A stretch of DNA of 64,000 nt from NCBI GenBank assembly GCA_009698615.1, contig WLPU01000001.1, positions 124,001 to 188,000 on the forward strand, in the 5' to 3' direction. The stretch is from Actinomycetota bacterium. Lineage in GTDB: Bacteria > Actinomycetota > Actinomycetes > Nanopelagicales > Nanopelagicaceae. The notes beneath the pieces are model-generated. The model saw only the letters and a list, made by a program, of their open reading frames with translations, ran no database searches and was not told the DNA's origin. Position numbers and translations under genes: made by a program. Each line of letters opens with the position of its first letter. Positions within the stretch are counted from its first letter, which is position 1. Shown here piece by piece: positions 39,132 through 48,459 of the stretch.

Positions 39132-40376
39132 GTGAAGCGCACTCCGTTATTGCTTCTCGTCATATTCGCTCTGCTGTTTTATGTTGCACCTGCCCACGCC
39201 GCTCTCAAGTCAGTCTCGGTTACACCCCTGGCACAGTTGGCTGTGATACCTACTGGAGATGATGTTGCAGGAATGCTAGTGGCAGGTAAATTTATTTACA
39301 TTTATGGCACCTCTGGCAGCAACGCCTTTGTGCGCTCAATAGATGGCCAAGGCGTTGTTAATTGGACACTCTCCCTTGATACAGGAGCAGATGAAATATC
39401 GACCGCTGTAACACGAGATACAGCAGGAAATATTTGGGTTTTTGGAAGTGCGAGCAAAACTAGTGGAGTAAGCCCAACCCCAAGTCAAACTCCTTCTGCC
39501 AGTGCGTCAACTATGACTTCGCTCCTCAACCCAGATGGAGTGGTGCTAGATCCAGAAGTTGCGTTGCGCAACGACTTGAATACTTTGGTTGCCTGGAAGG
39601 TTTCACCGACGGGTGTATTGCTCTCCACGTTTACTACCGATTTTGGCCAACCGGTATTAGCGCGCGCAGCAGTGGAGTCATTAGGAACGGTCTCAGTTGT
39701 TGGTTTAACGACCACCACCATGGGTAGTGTCGGGTTTTTCGTTCAGTCCGATGCAATCGGAAACTTTGCTAAGCCTTTGTTTATCGGAAAAGCTGACACA
39801 GATATAAATTCTTTAGCGAAAAGATCAGATGGATCATTTGTGCTTGCGGGAGCTAGCAGTGAAGTCTTGGGCGGAAAATCCCTGAAAGGGGTTCGCGATG
39901 GAGTCATTGTAAGAATCGTCAAGAATAAGATTGTTTCAGTAGTTCGAAGCTCCAACATTAAAGCGACTCGCTCCTGGCAAAATACTTCAAACTCATTATT
40001 TTTTGGCGGTAGTGCAGCCGCAAGTGGAAAAAATGAAGCAGTCGCAACAAAATTTGCCGTTAATGCAAACGGGGTTGTACCGACTTGGACGGTACGTTTT
40101 CCAGCTCAAGGCCCCGCAATTACAACTGATGTATCTGCGACTTCACACGCGATGACCTTTTCGTCAATAAGTGCCATTCCGGGTGTTGTAGGTTGGAAGC
40201 CAAGTAAGGGCCAGACGGTGACTTTGATTTATGATGCTAAATGGGCTGTGAAAGGGGCATATAGCTCATTGCTTCTTTCAAACCCGATTGATGCGGGTTT
40301 TAGTAATGATTTAGGTCTTGTCGTGCTCGAATCAGGCGCATTTGGCGTTTCGATTTTTCATGCACTTACAAGGTAA
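39132..40376 (+). CDS. Secreted protein with probable beta-propeller-like repeats, unknown function
   Basis: GTG start, signal peptide (VKRTPLLLLVIFALLFYVAPAHA); SPTPSQTPSASAS linker. Confidence 0.7.
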   Translation: MKRTPLLLLVIFALLFYVAPAHAALKSVSVTPLAQLAVIPTGDDVAGMLVAGKFIYIYGTSGSNAFVRSIDGQGVVNWTLSLDTGADEISTAVTRDTAGNIWVFGSASKTSGVSPTPSQTPSASASTMTSLLNPDGVVLDPEVALRNDLNTLVAWKVSPTGVLLSTFTTDFGQPVLARAAVESLGTVSVVGLTTTTMGSVGFFVQSDAIGNFAKPLFIGKADTDINSLAKRSDGSFVLAGASSEVLGGKSLKGVRDGVIVRIVKNKIVSVVRSSNIKATRSWQNTSNSLFFGGSAAASGKNEAVATKFAVNANGVVPTWTVRFPAQGPAITTDVSATSHAMTFSSISAIPGVVGWKPSKGQTVTLIYDAKWAVKGAYSSLLLSNPIDAGFSNDLGLVVLESGAFGVSIFHALTR

Positions 40377-40427
40377 CCTAACCTCCCTAGGGCTCGAGGC
40401 TCTAACTGTAGAAGGAGATCGTGGCGT

Positions 40428-40529
40428 ATGGGTTCAGTAATCAAGAAGCGACGTAAGCGGATGGCTAAGAAGAAGCATAAGAAACTTCTGAAAAAGACTC
40501 GCATCCAGCGTCGTAACGCCAAGAAGTAA
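40428..40529 (+). CDS. 30S ribosomal protein bS22 (33 aa; AURKAIP1/COX24-domain type)
   Basis: [33 protein letters not shown] read directly from the sequence; RBS gaaggag at 40411; nearly identical pattern to mycobacterial bS22. Missing from the ORF track because of length. Confidence 0.93.
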   Translation: MGSVIKKRRKRMAKKKHKKLLKKTRIQRRNAKK

Positions 40530-40540
40530 CTCTCTTTTCC

Positions 40541-42922
40541 TTAGACCTTTATTAAAGAGAGCTTTCCTGCAATTGACGCCACAATAAAGCGGTCCTTATT
40601 TATTATCACCCAATTGCTTTGCATTCGTTGAGCGTCAAGCGCGCTAGAAATAAATTTAATTGAAGGCTTTGAAAGTTGGGGAACTAAGTCAAAAGCGCAA
40701 AGTCTATTTTGGCATCCAAAGAGCATTGTTTTGGCATCAACGCTCATCGGGAATGTAGGAGCACCGAAACCTTCAGCGGTCACCGTCGTCATCACCGATG
40801 GGTTATTCAAATTAACCCAACGCAGTTGATTAGGGTTTGGAATTGTTAAACTCGAAGCAGTGAGCCATGCAGCGATGATGCCATCAGCACTTTTATTCAG
40901 CGAGACGTCATATCCGACTACTGCGGTTTCAACGCTTGAAGTATCTAAAGTTTGGTAGGACCAATCCAACTTTGAAGCCGAACTTCGCGTTGCTAGTCGA
41001 ATTTCTCCGGCGATCATGACCTTTTGCTGATTGAGACCGATTACGGAGTCGTAGAGAACTGAAACCTTCGCACCCACTGTGACCGCACGAATATGAAACG
41101 CTACATCTCCAGTTGTGCGTCCATCAGTTTTGCGATCTCCGTCTACGAGGTCATAGATCCATTGTCCACTTGAACCTTTGACCGCTCCCAACAGAATGCC
41201 TTGACTTTCATCGCGGTAGAAAACCTGAATTCCGCTGGCAGTGATTGCACAAGCATTACTTGCGCTGACATCACTTGCGGTGCGCACGCGATCTGGTTGA
41301 TCGTAGGGTTGAACGACCGGACCATTTCCATCAACAATTTCATATTTAAATCCGAGATTGTCATAGGTGGCATAGCGCAAATCTTTGTCTATTAAATCAG
41401 AGTAAAAGATGTGCAAGATTTGCTTTGTTCCAACTCCGCTAATGCAAGCCGAGACTGGACCTGATACATCGTGTCCGGTGCGGCCTGCAGTCCCGCCACG
41501 ACCATCGACTAGAACTTTTTTCCAAACCCTGCCTGTCCAGAGCGCTAGTTTTACAGTGCCACTCTTCTTATCCGTGTAAACAATCGCTGGTTGATTTCGA
41601 AAGGAAGTTACGACGTTAAATCTTCCATCTGCCAAGGAGTCCAGAGCTGTCACAGCAAGCGCAGCTTGTGGTGTTACAGCATTTGTGAGGGCAGGATCTG
41701 AAGGCCCTAATGAATTCTTAGCGGTAATTGAAAAGGAGTAACTGGTGCCATTTTTGAGTGAGGGGATGAGAACAGGACTTGATGTAGTCGTGACGACTTC
41801 ACCTGTTTTGGTGTTCTTAACAAGATATTCGCTAATTTGAGCTGTCCGGACATTGGCTGGAAGATCAAATGAAACTACGGCGGATTTATCACCAATGATG
41901 GCCACAGGATTTCTCGGTGGCGATGGAAGCATGATTGCGATTCCAACTGGCGGCTTATTTCTTAAGTCATCCATCATTGCTAGAAGCAGTGGACCCGGGC
42001 CTTGAAAGACTTCGCCGGCATCTAAGTTTGGTGTCATTACAGAATCTAGCCCCGAGGATGAATATGTTTTTTCATCTAAATGACTTACTGAAGAACCATC
42101 TTCATATCGGGTAGGCGAATACAACAATGGCTTCACTCCACCGTTGGCCTTGATGCCGAGCGGGCCCGACCAAACCAATGGACCAGTAAGGGCAAGACCG
42201 AGTTCAAGTGATGGTGATGGCAAGTCAGATAAACGTCTTGCATCCGGCACTTGTACGTAAGCATCGTATGCAGTGGGCTGATCGATGCTTCCATATCTGA
42301 AGTATGTGTCGTAAGAATCAGTGGATAGAAAACCAAGGCCATGGCCAAGTTCATGAATAAAAACTGATTCGAGGTCGTACTCTGTTTTAGTTGGAGCACC
42401 ATCATTTCGCTGGTCCCAATTTGCAGATGAATTAACTTGTATGACAATTTCGGCATTGTTCTTATCGAGGTCTTGTCCCGCCAACGCATTAGCGAGTGCG
42501 GAGGGGTACCAGAGGGTTGGATCTGGCGCATTGGCAAAATTTAAGAAATAGTTTCCAGGACGAGCACTTCCAAGGACCCCATAAGAAGATGATCGCCCCC
42601 ACGTTGCATCGACGCTAATGGGGACTTTAGAAACAAAATTCGCAGACCAAATATCTATTGCAGCTTGGACATCATTCTTTGCCCACACCGGAAAGTTCTT
42701 ATAGTTAACGACGAAAGTGCTCTTTGGATCTAGATGCACCCCACCGGATGTACGAGCTAAAGCGGTCTTAGTGGCTGGTCCGGCGTAAACATGTCCCCAT
42801 ACAGTTGAGGGACGTTCGTGCATTTGAGAAAGAGCGCTTGCTTGTGGCGCACTAAGAATTCCCGCAAGAAGGGCAACGAGTGCGACCTTGATGGGAATTG
42901 AGGGGGAGCGCCTAATTTTCAT
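40541..42922 (-). CDS. Secreted matrixin-like zinc metalloprotease with fibronectin type III domain and long C-terminal region
   Basis: Signal peptide from ATG 42922; zinc motif HELGHGLGFLS; FN3-like stretch (NPVAIIGDKSAVVSFDLP...YSFSITAKNSLGPSDPA). Confidence 0.8.
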   Translation of the reverse strand: MKIRRSPSIPIKVALVALLAGILSAPQASALSQMHERPSTVWGHVYAGPATKTALARTSGGVHLDPKSTFVVNYKNFPVWAKNDVQAAIDIWSANFVSKVPISVDATWGRSSSYGVLGSARPGNYFLNFANAPDPTLWYPSALANALAGQDLDKNNAEIVIQVNSSANWDQRNDGAPTKTEYDLESVFIHELGHGLGFLSTDSYDTYFRYGSIDQPTAYDAYVQVPDARRLSDLPSPSLELGLALTGPLVWSGPLGIKANGGVKPLLYSPTRYEDGSSVSHLDEKTYSSSGLDSVMTPNLDAGEVFQGPGPLLLAMMDDLRNKPPVGIAIMLPSPPRNPVAIIGDKSAVVSFDLPANVRTAQISEYLVKNTKTGEVVTTTSSPVLIPSLKNGTSYSFSITAKNSLGPSDPALTNAVTPQAALAVTALDSLADGRFNVVTSFRNQPAIVYTDKKSGTVKLALWTGRVWKKVLVDGRGGTAGRTGHDVSGPVSACISGVGTKQILHIFYSDLIDKDLRYATYDNLGFKYEIVDGNGPVVQPYDQPDRVRTASDVSASNACAITASGIQVFYRDESQGILLGAVKGSSGQWIYDLVDGDRKTDGRTTGDVAFHIRAVTVGAKVSVLYDSVIGLNQQKVMIAGEIRLATRSSASKLDWSYQTLDTSSVETAVVGYDVSLNKSADGIIAAWLTASSLTIPNPNQLRWVNLNNPSVMTTVTAEGFGAPTFPMSVDAKTMLFGCQNRLCAFDLVPQLSKPSIKFISSALDAQRMQSNWVIINKDRFIVASIAGKLSLIKV

Positions 42923-42957
42923 ATTGCCGAACCGTATCAGGATGAGATGATCAGTCC

Positions 42958-43272
42958 ATGGCCACCGATTCCGAAGACGTATTTGCCAGAGTGCGACGAG
43001 AGCTTTCACCCGTTTTCGACTCCTCAGGCGATTCTCACGTTTCGCAAGTGACTTTGGACGAAGCCCGGGCCGATCTTGCACGGGCCATTAGCAGAATTAC
43101 TCATGGCGCACTTTCTGAAAAGTTTGGACCACTGGTGGGGACGATTACCGAAACTACAGTTGTCTCGGTTCTTAAAGATCTCGAATCAAATCTATATAGA
43201 GCAAAAGGTGACTTTACTTTAGTTGCACAAGAGTTAATTGATCGCGCGGTTACTAAGCGAAAGAAGAAGTAA
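42958..43272 (+). CDS. Conserved hypothetical protein
   Basis: 104-aa ORF overlapping the start of the next gene; basic C-terminus; codon usage consistent with a real gene. Confidence 0.6.
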   Translation: MATDSEDVFARVRRELSPVFDSSGDSHVSQVTLDEARADLARAISRITHGALSEKFGPLVGTITETTVVSVLKDLESNLYRAKGDFTLVAQELIDRAVTKRKKK

Positions 43273-43526
43273 TGCGTAACGTAATTACGATCTACTCTCG
43301 CCAAAACTGCCACCTGTGTGATGTCGCGTTGACACAGTTAGAGCAACTTCAGAAAGAATTAGATTTTGATCTTGATAAGATTTTCATTGATAAAAACCCG
43401 CAATTAGAAAAAGAATATGGGGAGCAAGTTCCTGTTATTTTGATAGACGGAAAACAACATGATTTTTTCAGAGTGGATCCAGTGAGGTTTAGATCTTCCC
43501 TTGAAAAACATCGTCAGCATCAATAA
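43272..43526 (+). CDS. Glutaredoxin-like family protein (DUF836)
   Basis: ITIYSRQNCHLCDVALTQLEQL (CxxC) ... EYGEQVPVILIDGKQ. Confidence 0.88.
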   Translation: MRNVITIYSRQNCHLCDVALTQLEQLQKELDFDLDKIFIDKNPQLEKEYGEQVPVILIDGKQHDFFRVDPVRFRSSLEKHRQHQ

Positions 43527-45138
43527 TTTTGTAAGAGTAACCCTGCTCAGCTAAGAAGCGCTGGCGGTTTTGTGCGAAATCTTGATCAATGGTGTCTCGA
43601 GATACCACCGAATAGAAACGTGCAGTGCGCCCATCGGCTTTAGGGCGCAAGATGCGGCCAAGTCGCTGGGCTTCTTCTTGACGAGAGCCAAATGCGCCAG
43701 AAACCTGAATCGCAACTGTTGCATCTGGAAGATCAATGGAGAAGTTGGCAACTTTTGAAACCACCAAGCACTTGATTTCGCCAGTTCGAAAGAGGCCAAA
43801 CAAGCGTTCGCGCTCTTTGATTGGCGTATCTCCTTTAATGAGTGGAACGCCGAGAACTTCTGAGAGTTCATCGAGTTGATCGATATATTGCCCGATAACC
43901 AAGAGTTGGTCATCGGCATGGCGTTTAGCCAACTCTTCGACAACATTTCTCTTTGTTCGAGTGGTTGCGCAGAGACGGTAACGATTTTCCGGTTCGGCCG
44001 TTGCATACGCCAGGCGTTCTGCTTCAGTCAAGGTGACTCGAACTTCTATACATTCGGCCGGTGCGATATACCCTTGCGCCTCAATTTCTTTCCATGGAAC
44101 ATCAAAACGCTTTGGCCCGATCAATGAAAACACTTCGCCCTCAAGTCCATCTTCTCGAACCAAGGTAGCGGTGAGGCCAAGGCGCCTGCGCGATTGAATA
44201 TCTGCAGTAAATCTAAAGATAGGCGCTGGTAATAAGTGGACTTCATCGTAAATGATTAAGCCCCAGTCATGAGTGTCAAAAAGATCAAGGTGAGAGTAAA
44301 CGCCATTTTTCTTTTTTGTCATTACTTGGTAGGTAGCAATAGTTACGGGGCGAATCTCTTTTTTGGATCCAGAATATTCGCCGATCTCATCTTCGTTTAA
44401 AGTCGTGCGTTGAAGTAATTCTTCCCGCCATTGACGGGCAGCAATTGTGTTGGTCACCAAGATCAAAGTAGTCGCTTTCGCGTGAGCCATTGCAGCGGCA
44501 CCAACAATTGTCTTTCCGGCACCGCAGGGAAGCACGACAACACCCGAACCACCGTGCCAAAAACCCTCTGCTGCCAATTCTTGATACTGGCGAATTTTCC
44601 AACCATCTTGAACCAAATCAATTTCATGATGTTGTCCATCAACGTAACCAGCAAAATCTTCTGCCGGCCAACCAAGACGCAAGAGAGATTGTTTGATATG
44701 TCCACGCTGGCTGGGGTGCACGGCAATAGTTTCCGGATCAATGCGAGGTCCCAGAAGCGGTGCAATCTTTTTTGAACGGATGACTTCTTCCAAAACCGCA
44801 GTATCAGTAGTAATAAGGACAAGACCATGAATCGGATTTGCCTCAAGGCGCAGACGTCCATATCGCGACATCGTCTCGGCGACATCTATCAAAATGGAGT
44901 GAGGAACTGCGTACCTCGAATATTGCAAGAGTGTGTCGATCACCTGTTCTGCATCATGGCCGGCGGCTCGGGCATTCCATAAACCAAGGGATGTGAGGCG
45001 ATAGGTATGAATATGTTCTGGAGAGCGCTCTAGTTCTGCAAAGGGAGCAATTGCTCGTCGACATTCAGTGCTAAGTGGATGGTCGATATCCAAGAGAAGT
45101 GTTTTGTCACTTTGGACAATTAGCGGTCCTTCAGTCAT
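43489..45138 (-). CDS. XPB/ERCC3-type DNA repair helicase
   Basis: VVLPCGAGKTIVGAAAMA, IIYDEVHLLPAP, RLGLTATLVREDGLEGEVFSLIGPKRFDVPWKEIE, SGAFGSRQEEAQRLGRILRPK. Confidence 0.93.
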   Translation of the reverse strand: MTEGPLIVQSDKTLLLDIDHPLSTECRRAIAPFAELERSPEHIHTYRLTSLGLWNARAAGHDAEQVIDTLLQYSRYAVPHSILIDVAETMSRYGRLRLEANPIHGLVLITTDTAVLEEVIRSKKIAPLLGPRIDPETIAVHPSQRGHIKQSLLRLGWPAEDFAGYVDGQHHEIDLVQDGWKIRQYQELAAEGFWHGGSGVVVLPCGAGKTIVGAAAMAHAKATTLILVTNTIAARQWREELLQRTTLNEDEIGEYSGSKKEIRPVTIATYQVMTKKKNGVYSHLDLFDTHDWGLIIYDEVHLLPAPIFRFTADIQSRRRLGLTATLVREDGLEGEVFSLIGPKRFDVPWKEIEAQGYIAPAECIEVRVTLTEAERLAYATAEPENRYRLCATTRTKRNVVEELAKRHADDQLLVIGQYIDQLDELSEVLGVPLIKGDTPIKERERLFGLFRTGEIKCLVVSKVANFSIDLPDATVAIQVSGAFGSRQEEAQRLGRILRPKADGRTARFYSVVSRDTIDQDFAQNRQRFLAEQGYSYKIIDADDVFQGKI

Positions 45139-46231
45139 TTAGTAAATCCAGAACAAAGGCGCGCAAGAAGTCCGAACGTTCTTGAAGTGCTTTGACGCTG
45201 GCCCATTCATTATGTGCATGTGCACCTTCGCCAACAGCGCCAAGTCCATCGAGCACCTTGGCTCCTGCGGCAGCCGCAAAGTTTCCATCACTTGCTCCAC
45301 CTACAGAGACATGTCCTAAGTCCATACCTAAAGTTGCGGCAACCTTTTTGGCCCGCTCGTACAACTCTTTTGTTGAACTCAATTCCATGGGAGGGCGATT
45401 AAGTCCTCCCAAAATTTCAATTCGAGCACCTGGATGAGAAGGTTTCAGTGCGCGGATCGCTGCATCAACGCGAACTAAATCTGCTTGCAAGTAAGAGCGT
45501 GCATCAACATCGAGAACTGCATGATCGGGCACAGTATTTGCCGTGTTTCCAGATTTCAATAAAGTAGGAACGACTGTTGTGGAATGTTCGCGATTTTCTA
45601 GGGCGGCAAGCTGCAAAATGATGTGGGCAATTTCTACAGTGGCGTTGATCCCCTTTTCAGGTTCAAGGCCAGCATGTGCTGCCTTTCCATGAATATTGAT
45701 GTGGTACATCGCTGTGCCTTTTCGACCCGTCTTCACCTTTCCTTCACTGGCTGCTTCTAAAACCAAAACAGCTTTTGCTTTCTTAGAAATCTCGACAATA
45801 AAATCCTTAGAAGTTGCACTTCCGGTTTCTTCATCTGTTGTTGCAATAAGCGCAACGGATCCCGAAACTCCCTTGAGTGCATAAAGGGCTTGAATGAATC
45901 CAGCTTTCATGTCATAGATTCCAGGTCCTCGCGCAACATCACCTTCGACGCTCCATAATGGAGAAAAAGAACCGTGCGGCCAGACTGTGTCTAGGTGAGC
46001 AAGTAGAACTACATCAGGTGATTTATCGCCCCACCAGAAAACGGGGCGACCCTGAACTTCTTGAATTGTTGCTGGAGAGCCAAGAACTTGCGTGGCTAGA
46101 TCGCTAGCAAGTTGTACTACTGCCTTGCATGCTTCCAGATCTTCAGTCGGAGATTCACATCTGACTAAGGATTCCAAGGAGGTGAGCATGGGTTCAATTC
46201 TGCCGTATTTGTTCTCACTCTGGGAGGTCAT
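45131..46231 (-). CDS. M20-family metallopeptidase (glutamate carboxypeptidase-like)
   Basis: VVLLAHLDTVWPHG, GPGIYDMKAGFIQALYAL, IATTDEETGSATSKDFI, GKAAHAGLEPEKGINATVEIA. Confidence 0.9.
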   Translation of the reverse strand: MTSQSENKYGRIEPMLTSLESLVRCESPTEDLEACKAVVQLASDLATQVLGSPATIQEVQGRPVFWWGDKSPDVVLLAHLDTVWPHGSFSPLWSVEGDVARGPGIYDMKAGFIQALYALKGVSGSVALIATTDEETGSATSKDFIVEISKKAKAVLVLEAASEGKVKTGRKGTAMYHINIHGKAAHAGLEPEKGINATVEIAHIILQLAALENREHSTTVVPTLLKSGNTANTVPDHAVLDVDARSYLQADLVRVDAAIRALKPSHPGARIEILGGLNRPPMELSSTKELYERAKKVAATLGMDLGHVSVGGASDGNFAAAAGAKVLDGLGAVGEGAHAHNEWASVKALQERSDFLRAFVLDLLND

Positions 46232-48423
46232 AGTGGAGCCACACCTGTAATACGCGGGATTCTGAAGGTTTGCACTTCTCCAGTGCCATGATCTCGAGCA
46301 ATCAGGGAGCCGGCAGCGATACTTAACGGATCAATAATGCGATGCGTAGCAGATCCGTTGTTATCGGCATATCCAATTGAAAGCGTGCGTTGTTCTTTAA
46401 TGAATTTATTTAGAATCTCGAGTGTTTCATTTGCGGTAGTTCGAGGAAGTGATCCAAAAGCATTACTTGATAAAGCACGAAGTGAACTTTGTTTATGACT
46501 AGATTTCTCGCCTGCGCGAATAGAACGAAGTGCAGCGCTGAGAGTTTCTGGGGTTGGAGATTCAAGCTCTCCAATGATGCGAGGTGGCCGCGGTCTTGAT
46601 TTTGCGCGATTCAATCGAACTCCAGTCAAGATTACTCCGGAGATGGATTCAGCAGCTGGCATGTAACCGGCCGCACGTAAGGTGACCATGACTTCGTTTG
46701 CATCTAATTCGCAGATCAAAACTTCCGGAGCAATACGTCGAAGGGGAAGGCCCTCCAATTTCTTATCACTCAGTATTTGTGCAATAAGTGAAGGGTCTTC
46801 GCAACGAATATAAGCATTGGTATTTCCAACCCTTAATCTTCCGTGCCGCTTAGAGACATCCGCGATGAGATATTCCAAAGGTTGAGGCATGGGAGTTTTT
46901 GAAGTCTTTCGAAGAAACTCTTTTATTTCTTCCCCAGTTTTTCCGTGGTCTAATCCACGACGAATTGAGGCTTCACTAAACCGATAAACCGTTGCCCCAC
47001 CGCGACTTTCAATATCTGCGATTGAGTCAAGGATGCGAGCAACATCAATCTCTAGGGGTCCTGGCGCGATGGCGGTGTTGTCGCTTTGAATCAGAATATG
47101 GTCAACAGTGCGAGGAAGATCCTGATTGATACCAAGCTCTTCTTGCTCTTGGATAAAGGCTGCACCGTACTTTGAGAGCGCTCCTTGGCCCGTAATACCC
47201 AGCCATTCTGCTTCGCGCAAAGTCCATTGCGTTAAGTCACTTTGAATTCCTGGATTTCTGCGAGAAGGAGATCGCCATTTCATGTGCGCAAGAGTCGACT
47301 CGAGCTCCAGAGAAATTCCGGGATGAGATGAAAGTATCTCTAGTGTTAATCTGCGAGTTGATGAAGCATTGACGCGATCAAGTTCTGGGCCTAGCGCTGC
47401 GATATGTTTGGAATCACCTCGACCGACTAATCCGCTGACTCGAGAAGTCACTAGCCATAAAGCTACAAGAGTTCGCCAGCGAAGTTCGGGAGTTTGGGTT
47501 AACCAAAGATCAAAGGCATGAGTTGGAAGTACCCTGTCATCGGCATCGATAACGACAAGGCCGCCCAGATAAACTAATTCAGAAATAAATGCCGCGCAGT
47601 TCTCGTCAACTCCAAGATGCTCTGCCGCTGTCTTGAGATCGCGCACTCCAATGCCTCCGGCACGTAGCGCACTTGGTGGCTCTTCAGACCAAAAATTGAG
47701 AATCTCTTCACACCATCGCAACACCGTTGCAACGTTGGCTATTGCTGCACGATTGATTGCAGCGGCATCTACCACTTTGCCAGAGACGATGGGAGGATTT
47801 GGTTGCGGATTTTTATGAATCTTGCCGCCGCGTAAATGAATTCCAACTTCTCGCGGTAATACGACCGTGCGTTGATCTAACGGAACCAAGAAATTTTCCT
47901 TAAGCAACCACGCAATTCCGGGTCCGGGATTTCGAATATCCCCAACGCTGCCTCGCGGCGGACCCCACGTGAGACGTTCGAGAACTTTCTGAGCACTCTC
48001 TGGCGCTTCAGTGATCTTCTTCGTGGAAAGTTTCACCATGGATGCTGGTCCAAGACCAGCAGGTTCATTGCCGAGTACTTCACGTAATGAATTTGGAAGG
48101 CGAAGCCCATCATCAGAGCGGTATAGGAGGGCTAATTCAAGCAAATGTGGAATAACAAATTTTGCTGAAAGATCAGTGAGAGCAACAATTTCCTTCTCAT
48201 TCATTGGCTCATTCACAGCAGAGCATGCTTCAAGAACTTCGAATTGCCATTCGTTGAGCGAGTCCACCGCGCGGGCCAAACTGGGAGCAGAGCATGCTCG
48301 TACCGCAAGTGAGGCTAGGTCTGGGGGAACTGGAGAAACTAAATCAGGTCGCGCGGCAAATAAAGAAATGAGGGCATCGTCATCGAGCCCACGAAGGTAG
48401 TCTGTGAAAGATCGCGTTTCCAT
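46228..48423 (-). CDS. XPB/Ssl2-associated helicase C-terminal domain-containing protein
   Basis: Length and architecture similar to the actinobacterial partner protein usually encoded next to ercc3; DHILIQSDNTAIAPGPLEIDVARIL, VYRFSEASIRRGLDHGKTGEEIKEFL. Confidence 0.75.
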   Translation of the reverse strand: METRSFTDYLRGLDDDALISLFAARPDLVSPVPPDLASLAVRACSAPSLARAVDSLNEWQFEVLEACSAVNEPMNEKEIVALTDLSAKFVIPHLLELALLYRSDDGLRLPNSLREVLGNEPAGLGPASMVKLSTKKITEAPESAQKVLERLTWGPPRGSVGDIRNPGPGIAWLLKENFLVPLDQRTVVLPREVGIHLRGGKIHKNPQPNPPIVSGKVVDAAAINRAAIANVATVLRWCEEILNFWSEEPPSALRAGGIGVRDLKTAAEHLGVDENCAAFISELVYLGGLVVIDADDRVLPTHAFDLWLTQTPELRWRTLVALWLVTSRVSGLVGRGDSKHIAALGPELDRVNASSTRRLTLEILSSHPGISLELESTLAHMKWRSPSRRNPGIQSDLTQWTLREAEWLGITGQGALSKYGAAFIQEQEELGINQDLPRTVDHILIQSDNTAIAPGPLEIDVARILDSIADIESRGGATVYRFSEASIRRGLDHGKTGEEIKEFLRKTSKTPMPQPLEYLIADVSKRHGRLRVGNTNAYIRCEDPSLIAQILSDKKLEGLPLRRIAPEVLICELDANEVMVTLRAAGYMPAAESISGVILTGVRLNRAKSRPRPPRIIGELESPTPETLSAALRSIRAGEKSSHKQSSLRALSSNAFGSLPRTTANETLEILNKFIKEQRTLSIGYADNNGSATHRIIDPLSIAAGSLIARDHGTGEVQTFRIPRITGVAPL

Positions 48424-48459
48424 AACTTGCCAACATTACTGGACGTTAAGGTGATGCGT

